Below, one piece after another: positions 17,622-26,368 of a stretch of 64,000 nt of DNA. This DNA comes from Roseibium aggregatum (GTDB lineage Bacteria > Pseudomonadota > Alphaproteobacteria > Rhizobiales > Stappiaceae). The stretch spans positions 186,001 through 250,000 of the forward strand of contig NZ_JAEKJZ010000007.1 of the NCBI RefSeq assembly GCF_017309185.1, written 5' to 3'. Both the position numbers and the translations under genes were made by a program. The notes below the pieces were generated by a model. The model was given only the letters and a program-made list of their open reading frames with translations. It searched no databases and had not been told where the DNA came from. Position 1 is the first letter of the stretch, and every line of letters starts with the position of its first letter.

Positions 17622-17645
17622 AAGCAAACAAACCAGCAGTTGCTG

Positions 17646-18125
17646 TTAAAGCGTTCTGGCAAACAGAACTTCGTCGTGAATTTCGATGCCGTAATCGCCG
17701 CGCAAAGGAATGGCGGGCTTGAGCTCACGCTCCCGGTCGATGACGCCCTGACCGATCCGCTCCAGCCGGAAACCGCGACGCTGGTAGAAGCGAAAGGCAT
17801 CCAGATTGTCGTTGGAGGTGCGAACGGTCAGACGACCCATACCGATGGAACGCGCTTCGACCACGACCGCGTCCAGAAGCTGGCTGCCGACGCCGCCCCA
17901 GCGGTTGAGCGAATCGAGCGTGAGAATCTCCCATTCTCCATCCCGCTTGATCAGCGTCACGAGCCCGACCAGTTCCTCGCCGTCATAGGCGACATAGCCC
18001 GGCAGGCGGGAGGCGTCGACCATCTCGTCGTCCAGCATGATCTCGGGCCCTGTCCAGCGCTCGGTCAGCAGCCGGTGGACGGCGGCATGGTCTTTGTCTT
18101 CCGTTGGACGAATGATCACGGCCAT
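17646..18125 (-). CDS. GNAT family N-acetyltransferase
   Basis: This 159-residue acetyl-CoA-dependent acetyltransferase shows the GNAT core: beta strands with GELVGLVTL-like text, a modified acetyl-CoA loop (NRWGGVGSQLLDAVV) and the C-terminal NLDAFRFYQRRGFRLERI segment. The acceptor is unknown. It lies 7 bases after bluB on the same strand and may be co-transcribed with bluB and apt. Confidence 0.88.
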   Translation of the reverse strand: MAVIIRPTEDKDHAAVHRLLTERWTGPEIMLDDEMVDASRLPGYVAYDGEELVGLVTLIKRDGEWEILTLDSLNRWGGVGSQLLDAVVVEARSIGMGRLTVRTSNDNLDAFRFYQRRGFRLERIGQGVIDRERELKPAIPLRGDYGIEIHDEVLFARTL

Positions 18126-18132
18126 TTAGTAC

Positions 18133-18798
18133 CTACCTGCGGAACAACCGCTGCTCGAGAGGACTGCGTGCTTGCCAGCCCACCCGTTCCAGTTCAGGGT
18201 CCAGATGGTCTTCCTCCGGAAAACCGACGCATAGATAAGCCACGAAGCGCCAACCGGCGTCAACCTGAAGCACCCGGCAGACCGTTTCCGGATCGAGGAT
18301 CGAGACCCAGCCGACACCGACACCTTCCGCCCGCGCCGCCAGCCAGAAGGTGTGAATCATACTCACGGTGGAATAGGCCAGCGTCTCCGGCATGGTCATC
18401 CGGCCCAGCCCGTGCCCCTGGCCGGGATCGTCGTCACTGAAAATCGCCAGATGAACAGGTGCCTCCTTCAAACCGGCCAGCTTGAGCTGGCGGTATTTCA
18501 GCGCCTTGTCACCGCCGTAACGCATGGCGGCGGTTTCGTTCTCCGCTTCGAAACTGGCGACCACCTGCTCGCGTCTTTCCGGACTGTCCACAAGCACGAT
18601 CCGCCAGGGCTGGCTGTTTCCGACGGAGGGCGCCAGATCGGCCAGATGCAGCAGGCGGTCAAGCATGCCTTCGGGCAAGGGGTCGGTCCTGAACCGGCGC
18701 ACGTCCCTGCGCCATTTCAAGAGCGTTTCGAACTCCCGCTGAAAATCCTGAGAAAAGGCCGGCGGCCCGTCACCAGGCTCGAATCCTCCCGGGGCCAT
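18133..18798 (-). CDS. bluB: 5,6-dimethylbenzimidazole synthase BluB
   Basis: BluB is a nitroreductase-fold flavoenzyme that breaks down FMNH2 with oxygen to make dimethylbenzimidazole, the lower ligand of vitamin B12. The 221 residues include WRRDVRRFRTDP near 30-41, APSVGNSQPWR and the long MIHTFWLAARAEGVGVGWVSIL helix, which fit BluB better than generic nitroreductases. No other cobalamin genes are next to it. The apt stop lies 3 bases from its start. Confidence 0.87.
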   Translation of the reverse strand: MAPGGFEPGDGPPAFSQDFQREFETLLKWRRDVRRFRTDPLPEGMLDRLLHLADLAPSVGNSQPWRIVLVDSPERREQVVASFEAENETAAMRYGGDKALKYRQLKLAGLKEAPVHLAIFSDDDPGQGHGLGRMTMPETLAYSTVSMIHTFWLAARAEGVGVGWVSILDPETVCRVLQVDAGWRFVAYLCVGFPEEDHLDPELERVGWQARSPLEQRLFRR

Positions 18799-18801
18799 TG
18801 A

Positions 18802-19350
18802 TCAATGTCCTGCAAATTCCACCAGGGTGCGGACAGGGACGTTCAAAGCCTCCAGCTTTTTGCGACCGCCCAGATCCGGCAGGTCCACAATGAAGCAGGC
18901 CGCCTCGATATTGGCGCCGATGGACCGCAACAGCTTGCAGGCCGCTTCCGCGGTTCCTCCGGTCGCGATCAGGTCGTCGACCACGATGACACGATCACCC
19001 GGCTGAATGGCGTCCTTGTGCATCTCCATCTCGTCGACGCCGTATTCGAGAGAATAGGCGATCCGCACGGTTTCCGACGGCAGCTTGCCCTTCTTGCGGA
19101 TCGGCACGAAGCCGGCGGAGAGCTGATGCGCCACCGCCCCGCCCAGGATGAAACCGCGGGCTTCGATGCCGGCGATGTGATCGACCTTCGATCCCGCCCA
19201 GGGCTGGACCAGTGCGTCCACCGCGCGCCGGAAGGCCCTGGCGTTGCCGAGCAGCGTCGTGATGTCCCGGAACTGGATTCCCTCGACGGGATAGTCCTCG
19301 ATCGTACGGATGGCGCCGATCAATTCATCCTTGATTGTCTGCTCGACCAT
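18802..19350 (-). CDS. apt: Adenine phosphoribosyltransferase
   Basis: This enzyme converts adenine and PRPP to AMP in the cytosol. The 182-residue length is standard. The PRPP-binding loop VIVVDDLIATGGTA is near residue 120, and the family GIEARGFILGGAVA segment is near 60. It lies just downstream of mtnP, whose product adenine is its substrate, a meaningful pairing. Confidence 0.95.
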   Translation of the reverse strand: MVEQTIKDELIGAIRTIEDYPVEGIQFRDITTLLGNARAFRRAVDALVQPWAGSKVDHIAGIEARGFILGGAVAHQLSAGFVPIRKKGKLPSETVRIAYSLEYGVDEMEMHKDAIQPGDRVIVVDDLIATGGTAEAACKLLRSIGANIEAACFIVDLPDLGGRKKLEALNVPVRTLVEFAGH

Positions 19351-19517
19351 GGAGCCCTCTTTCTCTGTCTGGACCGGTGCGCTGCGCTAATAACCCGAAA
19401 CAGCGGAACTTTTTCCGGAAACCATCCCCGGCCGCCGGTTATATCAAGTTTGCCGGAACGGTCGAAGCGATTTCGAAGCATCTCGAGGCGGCGCAAGGGG
19501 TTAACGGGCCTGAAAAA

Positions 19518-20399
19518 TCAGGCCTGCCTGTTGAGGATACGTCCGGCGACCGCATCGAGCTTGGCCACAAGCTCCGGATCCCGTTTGTCCGGCGCTGTCA
19601 TCATGGCGAATTCCAGTGCCGTATCGGACCCGGCCGGACAGGATTGATGCGCCCGCGGCAGATCGCGGGCCACCCGCGCCACGAGACGCTGGGCGTTTTC
19701 CGCGTTGTCGCGCAAGACCTTGAGGATCGCCTGGATATCGACCTCGCCGTGATCCGGATGCCAGCTGTCATAGTCGGTCACCATGGCGACCGTGGCGTAG
19801 CTGATCTCCGCTTCCCGGGCGAGCTTGGCTTCCGGCATGTTGGTCATGCCGATCACGTCGCATCCCCAGGACCGGTAGAGCTGGCTTTCGGCAAGCGATG
19901 AGAACTGCGGGCCTTCCATCGCCAGGTAAGTTCCGCCCTTGTTGTAGGCGAGCCCCTCGGCTTCCGCGGCCGCCGCCACAGCGTCGACCAGCTTCGGGCT
20001 GACCGGCGTTGCCATGGAAACATGGGCAACGCATCCGGTCCCGAAAAAGCTTTTCTCGCGGGCGATCGTCCGGTCAATGAACTGGTCCACCAGCACGAAG
20101 GTCCCCGGAGCGTGCTCCGTCTTCAGCGATCCGCAAGCGGAAACCGACAGCAGGTCGGTCACGCCGCAGCGTTTCATGACATCTATATTTGCGCGGTAGT
20201 TGATGGAGCTCGGCGAATAGACGTGGCCCCGGCCATGACGCGGCAGGAAGACGACCTTTAGACCGTCAACCGTCCCAACCCGGACCTGGTCGGAGGGAGC
20301 GCCCCAGGGGCTGTCGACCGTGATCCATTCCGCATTTTCCAGCCCTGGCAAATCGTAAATGCCGGAGCCGCCGATGATCCCTAAAACCGCGTCTGCCAT
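19518..20399 (-). CDS. mtnP: S-methyl-5'-thioadenosine phosphorylase
   Basis: MtnP cleaves methylthioadenosine, the by-product of polyamine and other SAM-dependent reactions, to adenine and methylthioribose-1-phosphate. The 293 residues contain GIIGGSGIYDLPGLE at the N-terminus, LPRHGRGHVYSPSSINYRAN and MEGPQFSSLAES. With apt downstream and mtnA at 50.4 kb, both products have a salvage route in this window. Confidence 0.94.
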   Translation of the reverse strand: MADAVLGIIGGSGIYDLPGLENAEWITVDSPWGAPSDQVRVGTVDGLKVVFLPRHGRGHVYSPSSINYRANIDVMKRCGVTDLLSVSACGSLKTEHAPGTFVLVDQFIDRTIAREKSFFGTGCVAHVSMATPVSPKLVDAVAAAAEAEGLAYNKGGTYLAMEGPQFSSLAESQLYRSWGCDVIGMTNMPEAKLAREAEISYATVAMVTDYDSWHPDHGEVDIQAILKVLRDNAENAQRLVARVARDLPRAHQSCPAGSDTALEFAMMTAPDKRDPELVAKLDAVAGRILNRQA

Positions 20400-20565
20400 G
20401 TCCGCTCCAAGTCTTCCGGTTAACCGCTGCCCTCAATGAAAAATAGAGCCGGGCAGTCCGCAAGGTTTATTCCAACCGATCGCCGATGACGTCAAGGGTA
20501 GCCATGGCACATTCTGCATTGGCCCCAGCACCGCCGGAGGCGCGGCCAATGCCGGTATTCGGCTC

Positions 20566-20593
20566 AAAAGAAAAGCCGCCGGAAACCGGCGGC
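20566..20593 (-). terminator. Rho-independent terminator of the petABC operon
   Basis: On the minus strand GCCGCCGG, loop TTT and CCGGCGGC form a perfect 8-bp stem (20575-20593) followed by CTTTTCTTTT. It lies 28 bases after the petC stop. Confidence 0.9.
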
Positions 20594-20620
20594 TTAACCA
20601 GGCGCTTGGCTCAGGTCCGA

Positions 20621-21505
20621 TCAATGATCGACGTTGCGCCAGAGCTTCTTCTTGGTGAAGTAGAGCATGCCGGCGAAGAAGATCAGGAAGACCATGACAC
20701 GGAAACCGATCTTCTTGCGCTCTTCCAGATGCGGCTCGGCGGCCCACATCATGAAAGCGGCAACGTCTTTGGCATAATGATCGACAGTCATCGGCGTGCC
20801 GTCGGTGTATTCGACAAGTTCGTCGAACAAGGGCGCTGCCATGCCGATTTCACCGCCGGTCAGATGCTCATGCGCGCAGGCTTCCGCCGTGATCGAACCA
20901 CCCAGGAACTTCGGGTTGAAATTGCCTGAAAAATCCTCGCCGAGACACTCCGGAGCTTCGTCCGGGTAGCTGATCAGCAGCTCGTAGATATAGTCGGCGC
21001 CCTGCTCCTGATACTGGGTGAAAGCGTCGAAGACGAACCACGGGAACCCGCGATGCGCCGCACGGGCTTTCGCCAGAAGAGAGAAGTCCGGCGGATAGGC
21101 GCCGCCGTTGGAGGCCCGCGCCGCCTGCTCGTTCGGGAACGGCGACGGGAACTTGTCGGCCAGGATCGCCGGACGCTCATACATGTCGCCGTCTTCGTTC
21201 GGGCCGTCGATGACGGTGTACTCGGAGGCAATCTGCTTGGCTTCCTCTTCCGAGAAGCTCGGGCCGCCGTCCTGGGCCAGGGAGCGGAAGGCCACCTGAC
21301 GCAAGCCGTGACACGATGCGCAGACTTCACGGTAGACCTTGAAGCCGCGCTGCAGCTGACCCCGGTCGAAGGTGCCGAAAGGACCTGCGAAGGACCACTG
21401 ATGGCGCTCGATATGCGGGGCGTTGCCGGCGGCAAACGCCGGGGCCGAAACCGCTACAGCGGCCACAGCGGCGAAGGAACGAACCATTTTGATCATGGTG
21501 CTCAT
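20621..21505 (-). CDS. petC: Cytochrome c1 of the bc1 complex
   Basis: This haem-c subunit of ubiquinol-cytochrome c reductase carries electrons from the Rieske centre to cytochrome c. A signal peptide covers about residues 1-25 (ending AFA-A). The haem site is CASCH near residue 63. A C-terminal membrane anchor (VMVFLIFFAGMLYF) ends in KKKLWRNVDH. It is separate from petB, not fused as in fbcH of Bradyrhizobium. A GGGAG ribosome site precedes the ATG, and a strong terminator follows. Confidence 0.95.
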   Translation of the reverse strand: MSTMIKMVRSFAAVAAVAVSAPAFAAGNAPHIERHQWSFAGPFGTFDRGQLQRGFKVYREVCASCHGLRQVAFRSLAQDGGPSFSEEEAKQIASEYTVIDGPNEDGDMYERPAILADKFPSPFPNEQAARASNGGAYPPDFSLLAKARAAHRGFPWFVFDAFTQYQEQGADYIYELLISYPDEAPECLGEDFSGNFNPKFLGGSITAEACAHEHLTGGEIGMAAPLFDELVEYTDGTPMTVDHYAKDVAAFMMWAAEPHLEERKKIGFRVMVFLIFFAGMLYFTKKKLWRNVDH

Positions 21506-21535
21506 TGTCTCAATTAACTCCCGATCCGGTTCGCG

Positions 21536-22801
21536 TTACTTCGTTTCCGGGGCGGCTGCAGCGCCGGCCGGCGTGCCGGACCCGCTCTTCAGAACCGCTT
21601 CGGAAATGGAGGCCGGCAACGGCCGCGGTTTTTCCAGGAACCCGAGCATCGGCAGGATGATCAGGAAGTGGGCGAAGTAATAGACGGTGAAGATCCGCGA
21701 GAACGTCACGTACCAGCCTTCAGCCGGCATGGCACCAAGATATCCGAGCGCAAGGCAGACCGCGGCGAAGATCCAGAAGAACTGCTTGAACAGCGGACGG
21801 TACGTTCCGGAACGGACCTTGGAGGTATCCAGCCACGGCACCACGAACAGCACCGCGATCGCGCCGAACATCGCCACGACGCCGCCGAGCTTGTCCGGCA
21901 CCGCACGCAGGATCGCGTAGAACGGCAGGAAGTACCATTCGGGCACGATGTGTGCCGGCGTGACCAGCGGGTTCGCCTCGATGTAGTTGTCCGGGTGGCC
22001 CATGTAGTTCGGCACATAGAAGACGAACCAGGCGAACAGGATCATGAACACCACGATCGCGAACAGATCCTTGATCGTGTAGTACGGGTGGAAGGGAACC
22101 GTATCCTGCTGGGTCTTCGGTTGAACGCCGGACGGGTTGTTGTTGCCCGTTGTGTGGAACGCCCAGACGTGAAGGATCACCACGCCGAAGATCATGAACG
22201 GCAGCAGATAGTGCAACGAGAAGAACCGGTTCAGGGTCGGATTGTCGACCGCGAAGCCGCCCCACAGCCAGGTGCGGATTTCCTCGCCGACCAGCGGAAT
22301 GGCCGAGAACAGGTTGGTGATCACGGTCGCGCCCCAGAAGGACATCTGGCCCCAGGGCAGCACGTAGCCCATGAAACCGGTGCCCATCATGATCAGGAAG
22401 ATGATCACGCCGAGGATCCAGGAGATCTCGCGCGGCGCCTTGTAGGAGCCGTAGTAGAGACCACGGAAGATGTGGATGTAGACCGCGATGAAGAACATCG
22501 AAGCGCCGTTCGCATGCAGGTAGCGCAGCATCCAGCCGAAGTTCACGTCGCGCATGATGTGTTCGACACTGTCGAAAGCGGCGGTCGTGCTCGGCGTGTA
22601 GTGCATCACCAGCACGATGCCGGTAATGATCTGCGCGATCAGCACGAAGAAAAGAATACCGCCGAAGGTCCACCAGTAGTTCAGGTTCTTCGGCGTCGGG
22701 AAGTCCACGAAGGAACCGCGCATGAGCGAGATAACCGGCAGGCGGCTTTCAAGCCACTTGGCCGCAGCGCTCTGCGGTACATAATTCGAATGTCCAGCCA
22801 T
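21536..22801 (-). CDS. petB: Cytochrome b of the bc1 complex
   Basis: This 421-residue integral membrane subunit carries haems bL and bH and both quinone sites. Eight membrane helices are visible, with haem-ligand histidines in the RYLHANGASMFF and FHTTGNNNPSG regions and the Qo-site PEWYFLPFYAILRA motif. TTAGGAGA precedes the ATG. It is the middle gene of petA-petB-petC with 25- and 30-base gaps. Confidence 0.96.
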   Translation of the reverse strand: MAGHSNYVPQSAAAKWLESRLPVISLMRGSFVDFPTPKNLNYWWTFGGILFFVLIAQIITGIVLVMHYTPSTTAAFDSVEHIMRDVNFGWMLRYLHANGASMFFIAVYIHIFRGLYYGSYKAPREISWILGVIIFLIMMGTGFMGYVLPWGQMSFWGATVITNLFSAIPLVGEEIRTWLWGGFAVDNPTLNRFFSLHYLLPFMIFGVVILHVWAFHTTGNNNPSGVQPKTQQDTVPFHPYYTIKDLFAIVVFMILFAWFVFYVPNYMGHPDNYIEANPLVTPAHIVPEWYFLPFYAILRAVPDKLGGVVAMFGAIAVLFVVPWLDTSKVRSGTYRPLFKQFFWIFAAVCLALGYLGAMPAEGWYVTFSRIFTVYYFAHFLIILPMLGFLEKPRPLPASISEAVLKSGSGTPAGAAAAPETK

Positions 22802-22826
22802 GGCTGTCTCCTAAAAATCTGTGCTG

Positions 22827-23390
22827 TTAACCGATCTTGATCATCGAGTCGGTGACGAACTCGAGCGGCGGAATCAGCAAATTCTCGGGAGCCGGGCCCT
22901 TACGGATGCGGCCGGCGGTGTCATAGTGAGAACCGTGACAAGGGCAGAACCAGCCACCGAAGTCACCCTGGTCGCCGATCGGCACGCAGCCCAGATGGGT
23001 ACAGATACCGACCTGGACGAGCCAGTTTTCCTTGCCTTCGACACCCCGGTTGACATCTGTCGCCTCGGCATCGGCCGGCAGGTTTGAATTTCGCGCGAAC
23101 TTATCAGGCAAATCGCTGAGCGGAACGGACTTGGATTCCTCCACCTCCGCCTCTGTGCGGTTCCGGATGAAGACTGGCTTTCCGCGCCATTTGACGGTGA
23201 TAGACTGGCCTTCCTCGACGGCGGAAACATCGACTTCGATGGAGGCCAGGGCCAATGCCGAAGCATCCGGGTTCATCTGGTCGATGAACGGCCATACCAG
23301 TGCGCCGGCGCCCACAACGCCCATTGCCCCGGTCGCGATATAGAGAAAGTCACGGCGGTTCGGTTCTTCCGCATCCGTTGTGTGTGCCAA
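22827..23390 (-). CDS. petA: Rieske iron-sulfur subunit of the bc1 complex
   Basis: This 187-residue 2Fe-2S protein has a Tat-type N-terminus (NRRDFLYIATGAMGVVGAGALVWPF) that stays as a membrane anchor. Cluster ligands lie in CTHLGC and CPCHGSHYD near residues 130-155. The start is an unusual TTG at 23390 (protein begins MAHTTDAEEP), supported by AGAGGA 8 bases upstream and by the absence of an ATG before the Tat motif. It is the first gene of petABC; the promoter should lie just above 23390. Confidence 0.95.
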   Translation of the reverse strand: MAHTTDAEEPNRRDFLYIATGAMGVVGAGALVWPFIDQMNPDASALALASIEVDVSAVEEGQSITVKWRGKPVFIRNRTEAEVEESKSVPLSDLPDKFARNSNLPADAEATDVNRGVEGKENWLVQVGICTHLGCVPIGDQGDFGGWFCPCHGSHYDTAGRIRKGPAPENLLIPPLEFVTDSMIKIG

Positions 23391-23642
23391 GGTCGCGTCC
23401 TCTTTATGTGTTCAACCTGTACCGATAGCCCGCATCTGATCCGCGCACCTTTCTCCCGAGAAGGACGCTGCAATCATGCCGGGCTCATCGGAGACCGGAG
23501 CCGCCCTAAGCGTACCGGTCTAGCCGCTTGTCTTTTTGCACCCTTCTAAACACTTGTCTAGTTCAACAAACGCCGCAGAACGCAAATGTCGCAGACAAAG
23601 CCGCAGTTACGCCATTGTTCGGCCTTTATTCCGGGACGGAAC

Positions 23643-23675
23643 GCAAGACCGGAAATTCGCAATTTCCGGTCTTGC
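23643..23675. terminator. Perfect 15-bp inverted repeat, probable terminator without a U-tract
   Basis: GCAAGACCGGAAATT pairs exactly with AATTTCCGGTCTTGC around a CGC loop. It lies 14 bases after the stop of the ABC exporter gene and upstream of petA, both on the minus strand. No T-run follows, so it is either a hairpin for Rho-dependent ending/RNA stability or a regulatory palindrome. Confidence 0.6.
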
Positions 23676-23689
23676 CGGCGCGCGGAGGA

Positions 23690-25528
23690 TCAAGCCGCCT
23701 GAACCGACGACAAAAAGCCTCCCGACTGATGCTGCCAGAGCTGTGCGTAAAGGCCGGCCTTGTCGAGCAGTTCCTGGTGAGTGCCTTCCTCGATGATTCG
23801 CCCCTTGTCCATGACGATCAACCGGTCCATCGCCGCGATAGTCGACAGACGGTGCGCGATCGCGATCACCGTCTTGCCTTCCATGAGTTCGAACAGGCTT
23901 TCCTGAATGGCGGCTTCCACTTCGGAATCGAGGGCGGAGGTCGCCTCGTCCAGCGCAAGGATCGGTGCGTCCTTCAAAAGCACGCGCGCGATCGCGATCC
24001 TCTGGCGCTGGCCGCCGGACAGCTTGACACCCCGCTCTCCGACATGCGCGTCGAGGCCCTTGCGTCCTTCCATGTCGGACAGCCCCTGCACGAACTGAAG
24101 GGCATGGGCCTTGTCCAGCGCCAGCTCCACATCCTCCCGCGTTGCCCCGGGTTTGCCGTAGGCGACGTTTTCGAAGATGGAGCGATGCAGAAGCGAAGTA
24201 TCCTGAGTCACCACGCCGACATTCGCCCGTATGTCGTCCTGCCGGACGCCGGAAATCTCCTGGCCGTCGATCAGTATCCGCCCGCCTTCGAGGTCGTAGA
24301 AGCGAAGCAGCAGATTGACGAGCGTGGATTTCCCCGCCCCGGATCTTCCGATCAGGCCGATCTTTTCCCCCGGCGCGACACTCAAGGTCAGATCGTCGAT
24401 GACACCCGCCTTCTTGCCGTAGTGAAAGCGGATGCCCTCGAAACGGATCTCGCCGCGGCTGACGGTCAACGGTTTCGCATCGGGCGTGTCCGTGACCTCC
24501 CGCTCCCGGGAAATCGTGGCTATGCCGTCCTGAACGGTGCCGACGTTTTCAAAAAGTCCGGCCAGTTCCCACAGGATCCAGTGCGACATGCCCTGCAGAC
24601 GCAGCACGATGGCGACAGCGATCGCGACATCGCCGATCGTGACCGCGCCGGCCTGCCACAGAAAGATCGACAGACCGCCGATCGACGACAGCAGAAGCAT
24701 GTTGATGAAGACGAGCACCATATTGAGCACGGTCACCAGCCGCATCTGATGATGAACGGTGTTCAGGAACTGGGTCATAGACCCCTTGACGTGAGTCTCT
24801 TCCCGCTCCGCATGAGAAAACAGCTTGACCGTCGCGATATTGGTGTAGGCATCGACGACATGGCCGGTCATCAGGGACCGGGCGTCCGCCTGCTGCTTGG
24901 ACACGTCCCGAAGCTTCGGGACGAAGATGCGGATCGTCGCCAGATAGGCCACGAACCAGATCAGAAAGGGAAGAGAGAGCCACAGATTGGCTCCTGCGAC
25001 CACGAACAGCGCCGCTCCGAAATACGCGGTCACATAAACCATGATGTCGGCCAGGCGCGAGACGACCTCACGGACGCCAAGCGCGGTCTGCATCATCTTC
25101 GTGGCGATACGGCCGGCGAAATCGTTCTGATAGAACGAGACGCTCTGGCGGAGCAGATACCGGTGCACCCGCCAGCGGATGGACATGGGGTAGTTGCCCA
25201 TCAGCCCCTGGTGAAAGAAAAGCTGCCAGACAAGTTCCAGCACGGGCCGCACCACCAGAAGAACGACCAGTATGAACACCAGCATCGGCCAGTTGTCGTT
25301 CAGGAAGGTGGACGGATCCGATTTCTCAAGCCAGGTGACGAGGTCGCCCAGGAAGGTGAAGATGTACACTTCCAGCAAGGCGACCAGCATCCCGAAAAAG
25401 GAGACACAGGCCACGATCGGCCAGACCGGCTTGGTGTAATACCAGCAAAAGGCCCAGAAGCCTTTCGGCGGAACGTCGAGTTCGGCTTTTTCAAACGGAT
25501 CAGTCAGGTTTTCAAACCGGTCGAACAT
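23690..25528 (-). CDS. ABC exporter, fused membrane and ATPase domains (MsbA/multidrug type), copy 1
   Basis: This 612-residue half-transporter works as a dimer. Six membrane segments lie between residues ~25 and 320, and an ATPase domain spans ~350-600. The ATPase has Walker A GRSGAGKST, signature LSGGQRQRIAIARVL, Walker B LALDEATSALD and the switch His in IAHRLST. It is preceded by a GAGAGGT site and lies 2 bases after a small membrane-protein gene, so the two are co-transcribed. It is strongly similar in layout and sequence to the gene at 30349-32196. Confidence 0.92.
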   Translation of the reverse strand: MFDRFENLTDPFEKAELDVPPKGFWAFCWYYTKPVWPIVACVSFFGMLVALLEVYIFTFLGDLVTWLEKSDPSTFLNDNWPMLVFILVVLLVVRPVLELVWQLFFHQGLMGNYPMSIRWRVHRYLLRQSVSFYQNDFAGRIATKMMQTALGVREVVSRLADIMVYVTAYFGAALFVVAGANLWLSLPFLIWFVAYLATIRIFVPKLRDVSKQQADARSLMTGHVVDAYTNIATVKLFSHAEREETHVKGSMTQFLNTVHHQMRLVTVLNMVLVFINMLLLSSIGGLSIFLWQAGAVTIGDVAIAVAIVLRLQGMSHWILWELAGLFENVGTVQDGIATISREREVTDTPDAKPLTVSRGEIRFEGIRFHYGKKAGVIDDLTLSVAPGEKIGLIGRSGAGKSTLVNLLLRFYDLEGGRILIDGQEISGVRQDDIRANVGVVTQDTSLLHRSIFENVAYGKPGATREDVELALDKAHALQFVQGLSDMEGRKGLDAHVGERGVKLSGGQRQRIAIARVLLKDAPILALDEATSALDSEVEAAIQESLFELMEGKTVIAIAHRLSTIAAMDRLIVMDKGRIIEEGTHQELLDKAGLYAQLWQHQSGGFLSSVQAA

Positions 25529-25530
25529 GT

Positions 25531-25950
25531 TTACCTCTCAGGCCCGATCAAACGTAACACGGCAGGGTGCCGCCTGGGGTCTTCCCAGGGAAGCGGCCGG
25601 CGATGCGGGCGGATGAATGAACCGGAAACGGACAGGACCGCTCCGGCGACAAAGCTGGTGACGGCCAGCGCCAGAATGAATGCGCCCCAGAAGAGCGACA
25701 GCAGGTCATCCGCGAACATGGCCGCGGAAACGTGCCGGCCTGCGATTTCCAGAGCATCGACCCGGCGCAATTTTGTAATCAGCACCGGCGCGTAAATGAG
25801 ACCGGTGAGAGCGAAGGTGCCTCCCACGAACAGACACGCGGTGAGGAAGGTATTGCGGATACGCGGGAGCCGTCCGCGCCCCGGCGGCGGCATCTCGAAA
25901 TCCGAACGCCGCCTCAAGGCCTCGGCGCCCGGCAAATAGTGGACCGACAT
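25531..25950 (-). CDS. Small membrane protein next to ABC exporter, unknown function
   Basis: This protein of 139 residues has two membrane segments (~35-60 and ~80-108) and charged ends. The ATG at 25950 has GGAGAT upstream, better supported than the GTG at 26007. Its stop is 2 bases from the exporter start, so it is likely an accessory or co-regulated membrane protein. I do not recognise a family. Confidence 0.7.
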   Translation of the reverse strand: MSVHYLPGAEALRRRSDFEMPPPGRGRLPRIRNTFLTACLFVGGTFALTGLIYAPVLITKLRRVDALEIAGRHVSAAMFADDLLSLFWGAFILALAVTSFVAGAVLSVSGSFIRPHRRPLPWEDPRRHPAVLRLIGPER

Positions 25951-26368
25951 CGGATTATCTCCGAAAAGAATGGAACGGTTGATGACGGCGGACATGCGCG
26001 AACGCACATGCAGCCGGACTACGGACGGCTTGAGCCGGTCATCATAAAGCTGGAATTGAAGAGTGGCCGGATAGGCCTCCTAATGGAGGCGGACAGCGGC
26101 CCAGACGCAACCGGTATGGAAGGCATGCGGGTGGATCATGCAAAGATCAATCATGTAAGCCCTCCTGGTTGCGTGGCGGCAGAGCCGCCGGAAGAATCGA
26201 TGGAAGCCCGCGTTATCGCCCGGCTGACGATTTGGTAACCGGTTTTCCCTCTCTTGAAAAGTACCACTGTGCCCAATTGAAGCAGGTGTTCGTCAACTGT
26301 TGCCAATCGGACACAGCCTTTGCGTGTAACCGGGCATCGCACGACGAGCTTGAGCCATTGGACCGGAC
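25951..26368 (-). other. Long leader region upstream of the exporter operon
   Basis: This 418-base stretch between the GGDEF-EAL stop and the small membrane-protein gene holds a GGCGGC-AGA-GCCGCC hairpin near 26175-26190, a 24-codon reading frame with a strong ribosome site, and a GCCTCC-TAAT-GGAGGC palindrome at its stop. The layout resembles a regulated mRNA leader, but no known riboswitch was recognised. Confidence 0.4.
26080..26154 (-). CDS. Possible 24-residue leader peptide
   Basis: The frame has a near-ideal ribosome site (CAGGAGGG, 5 bases before the ATG) and is rich in His, Cys and Trp. It ends inside a short palindrome containing another GGAGG. It lies about 130 bases upstream of the exporter operon start. 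It could be a translated regulatory leader or chance; nothing else supports it. Confidence 0.3.
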   Translation of the reverse strand: MIDLCMIHPHAFHTGCVWAAVRLH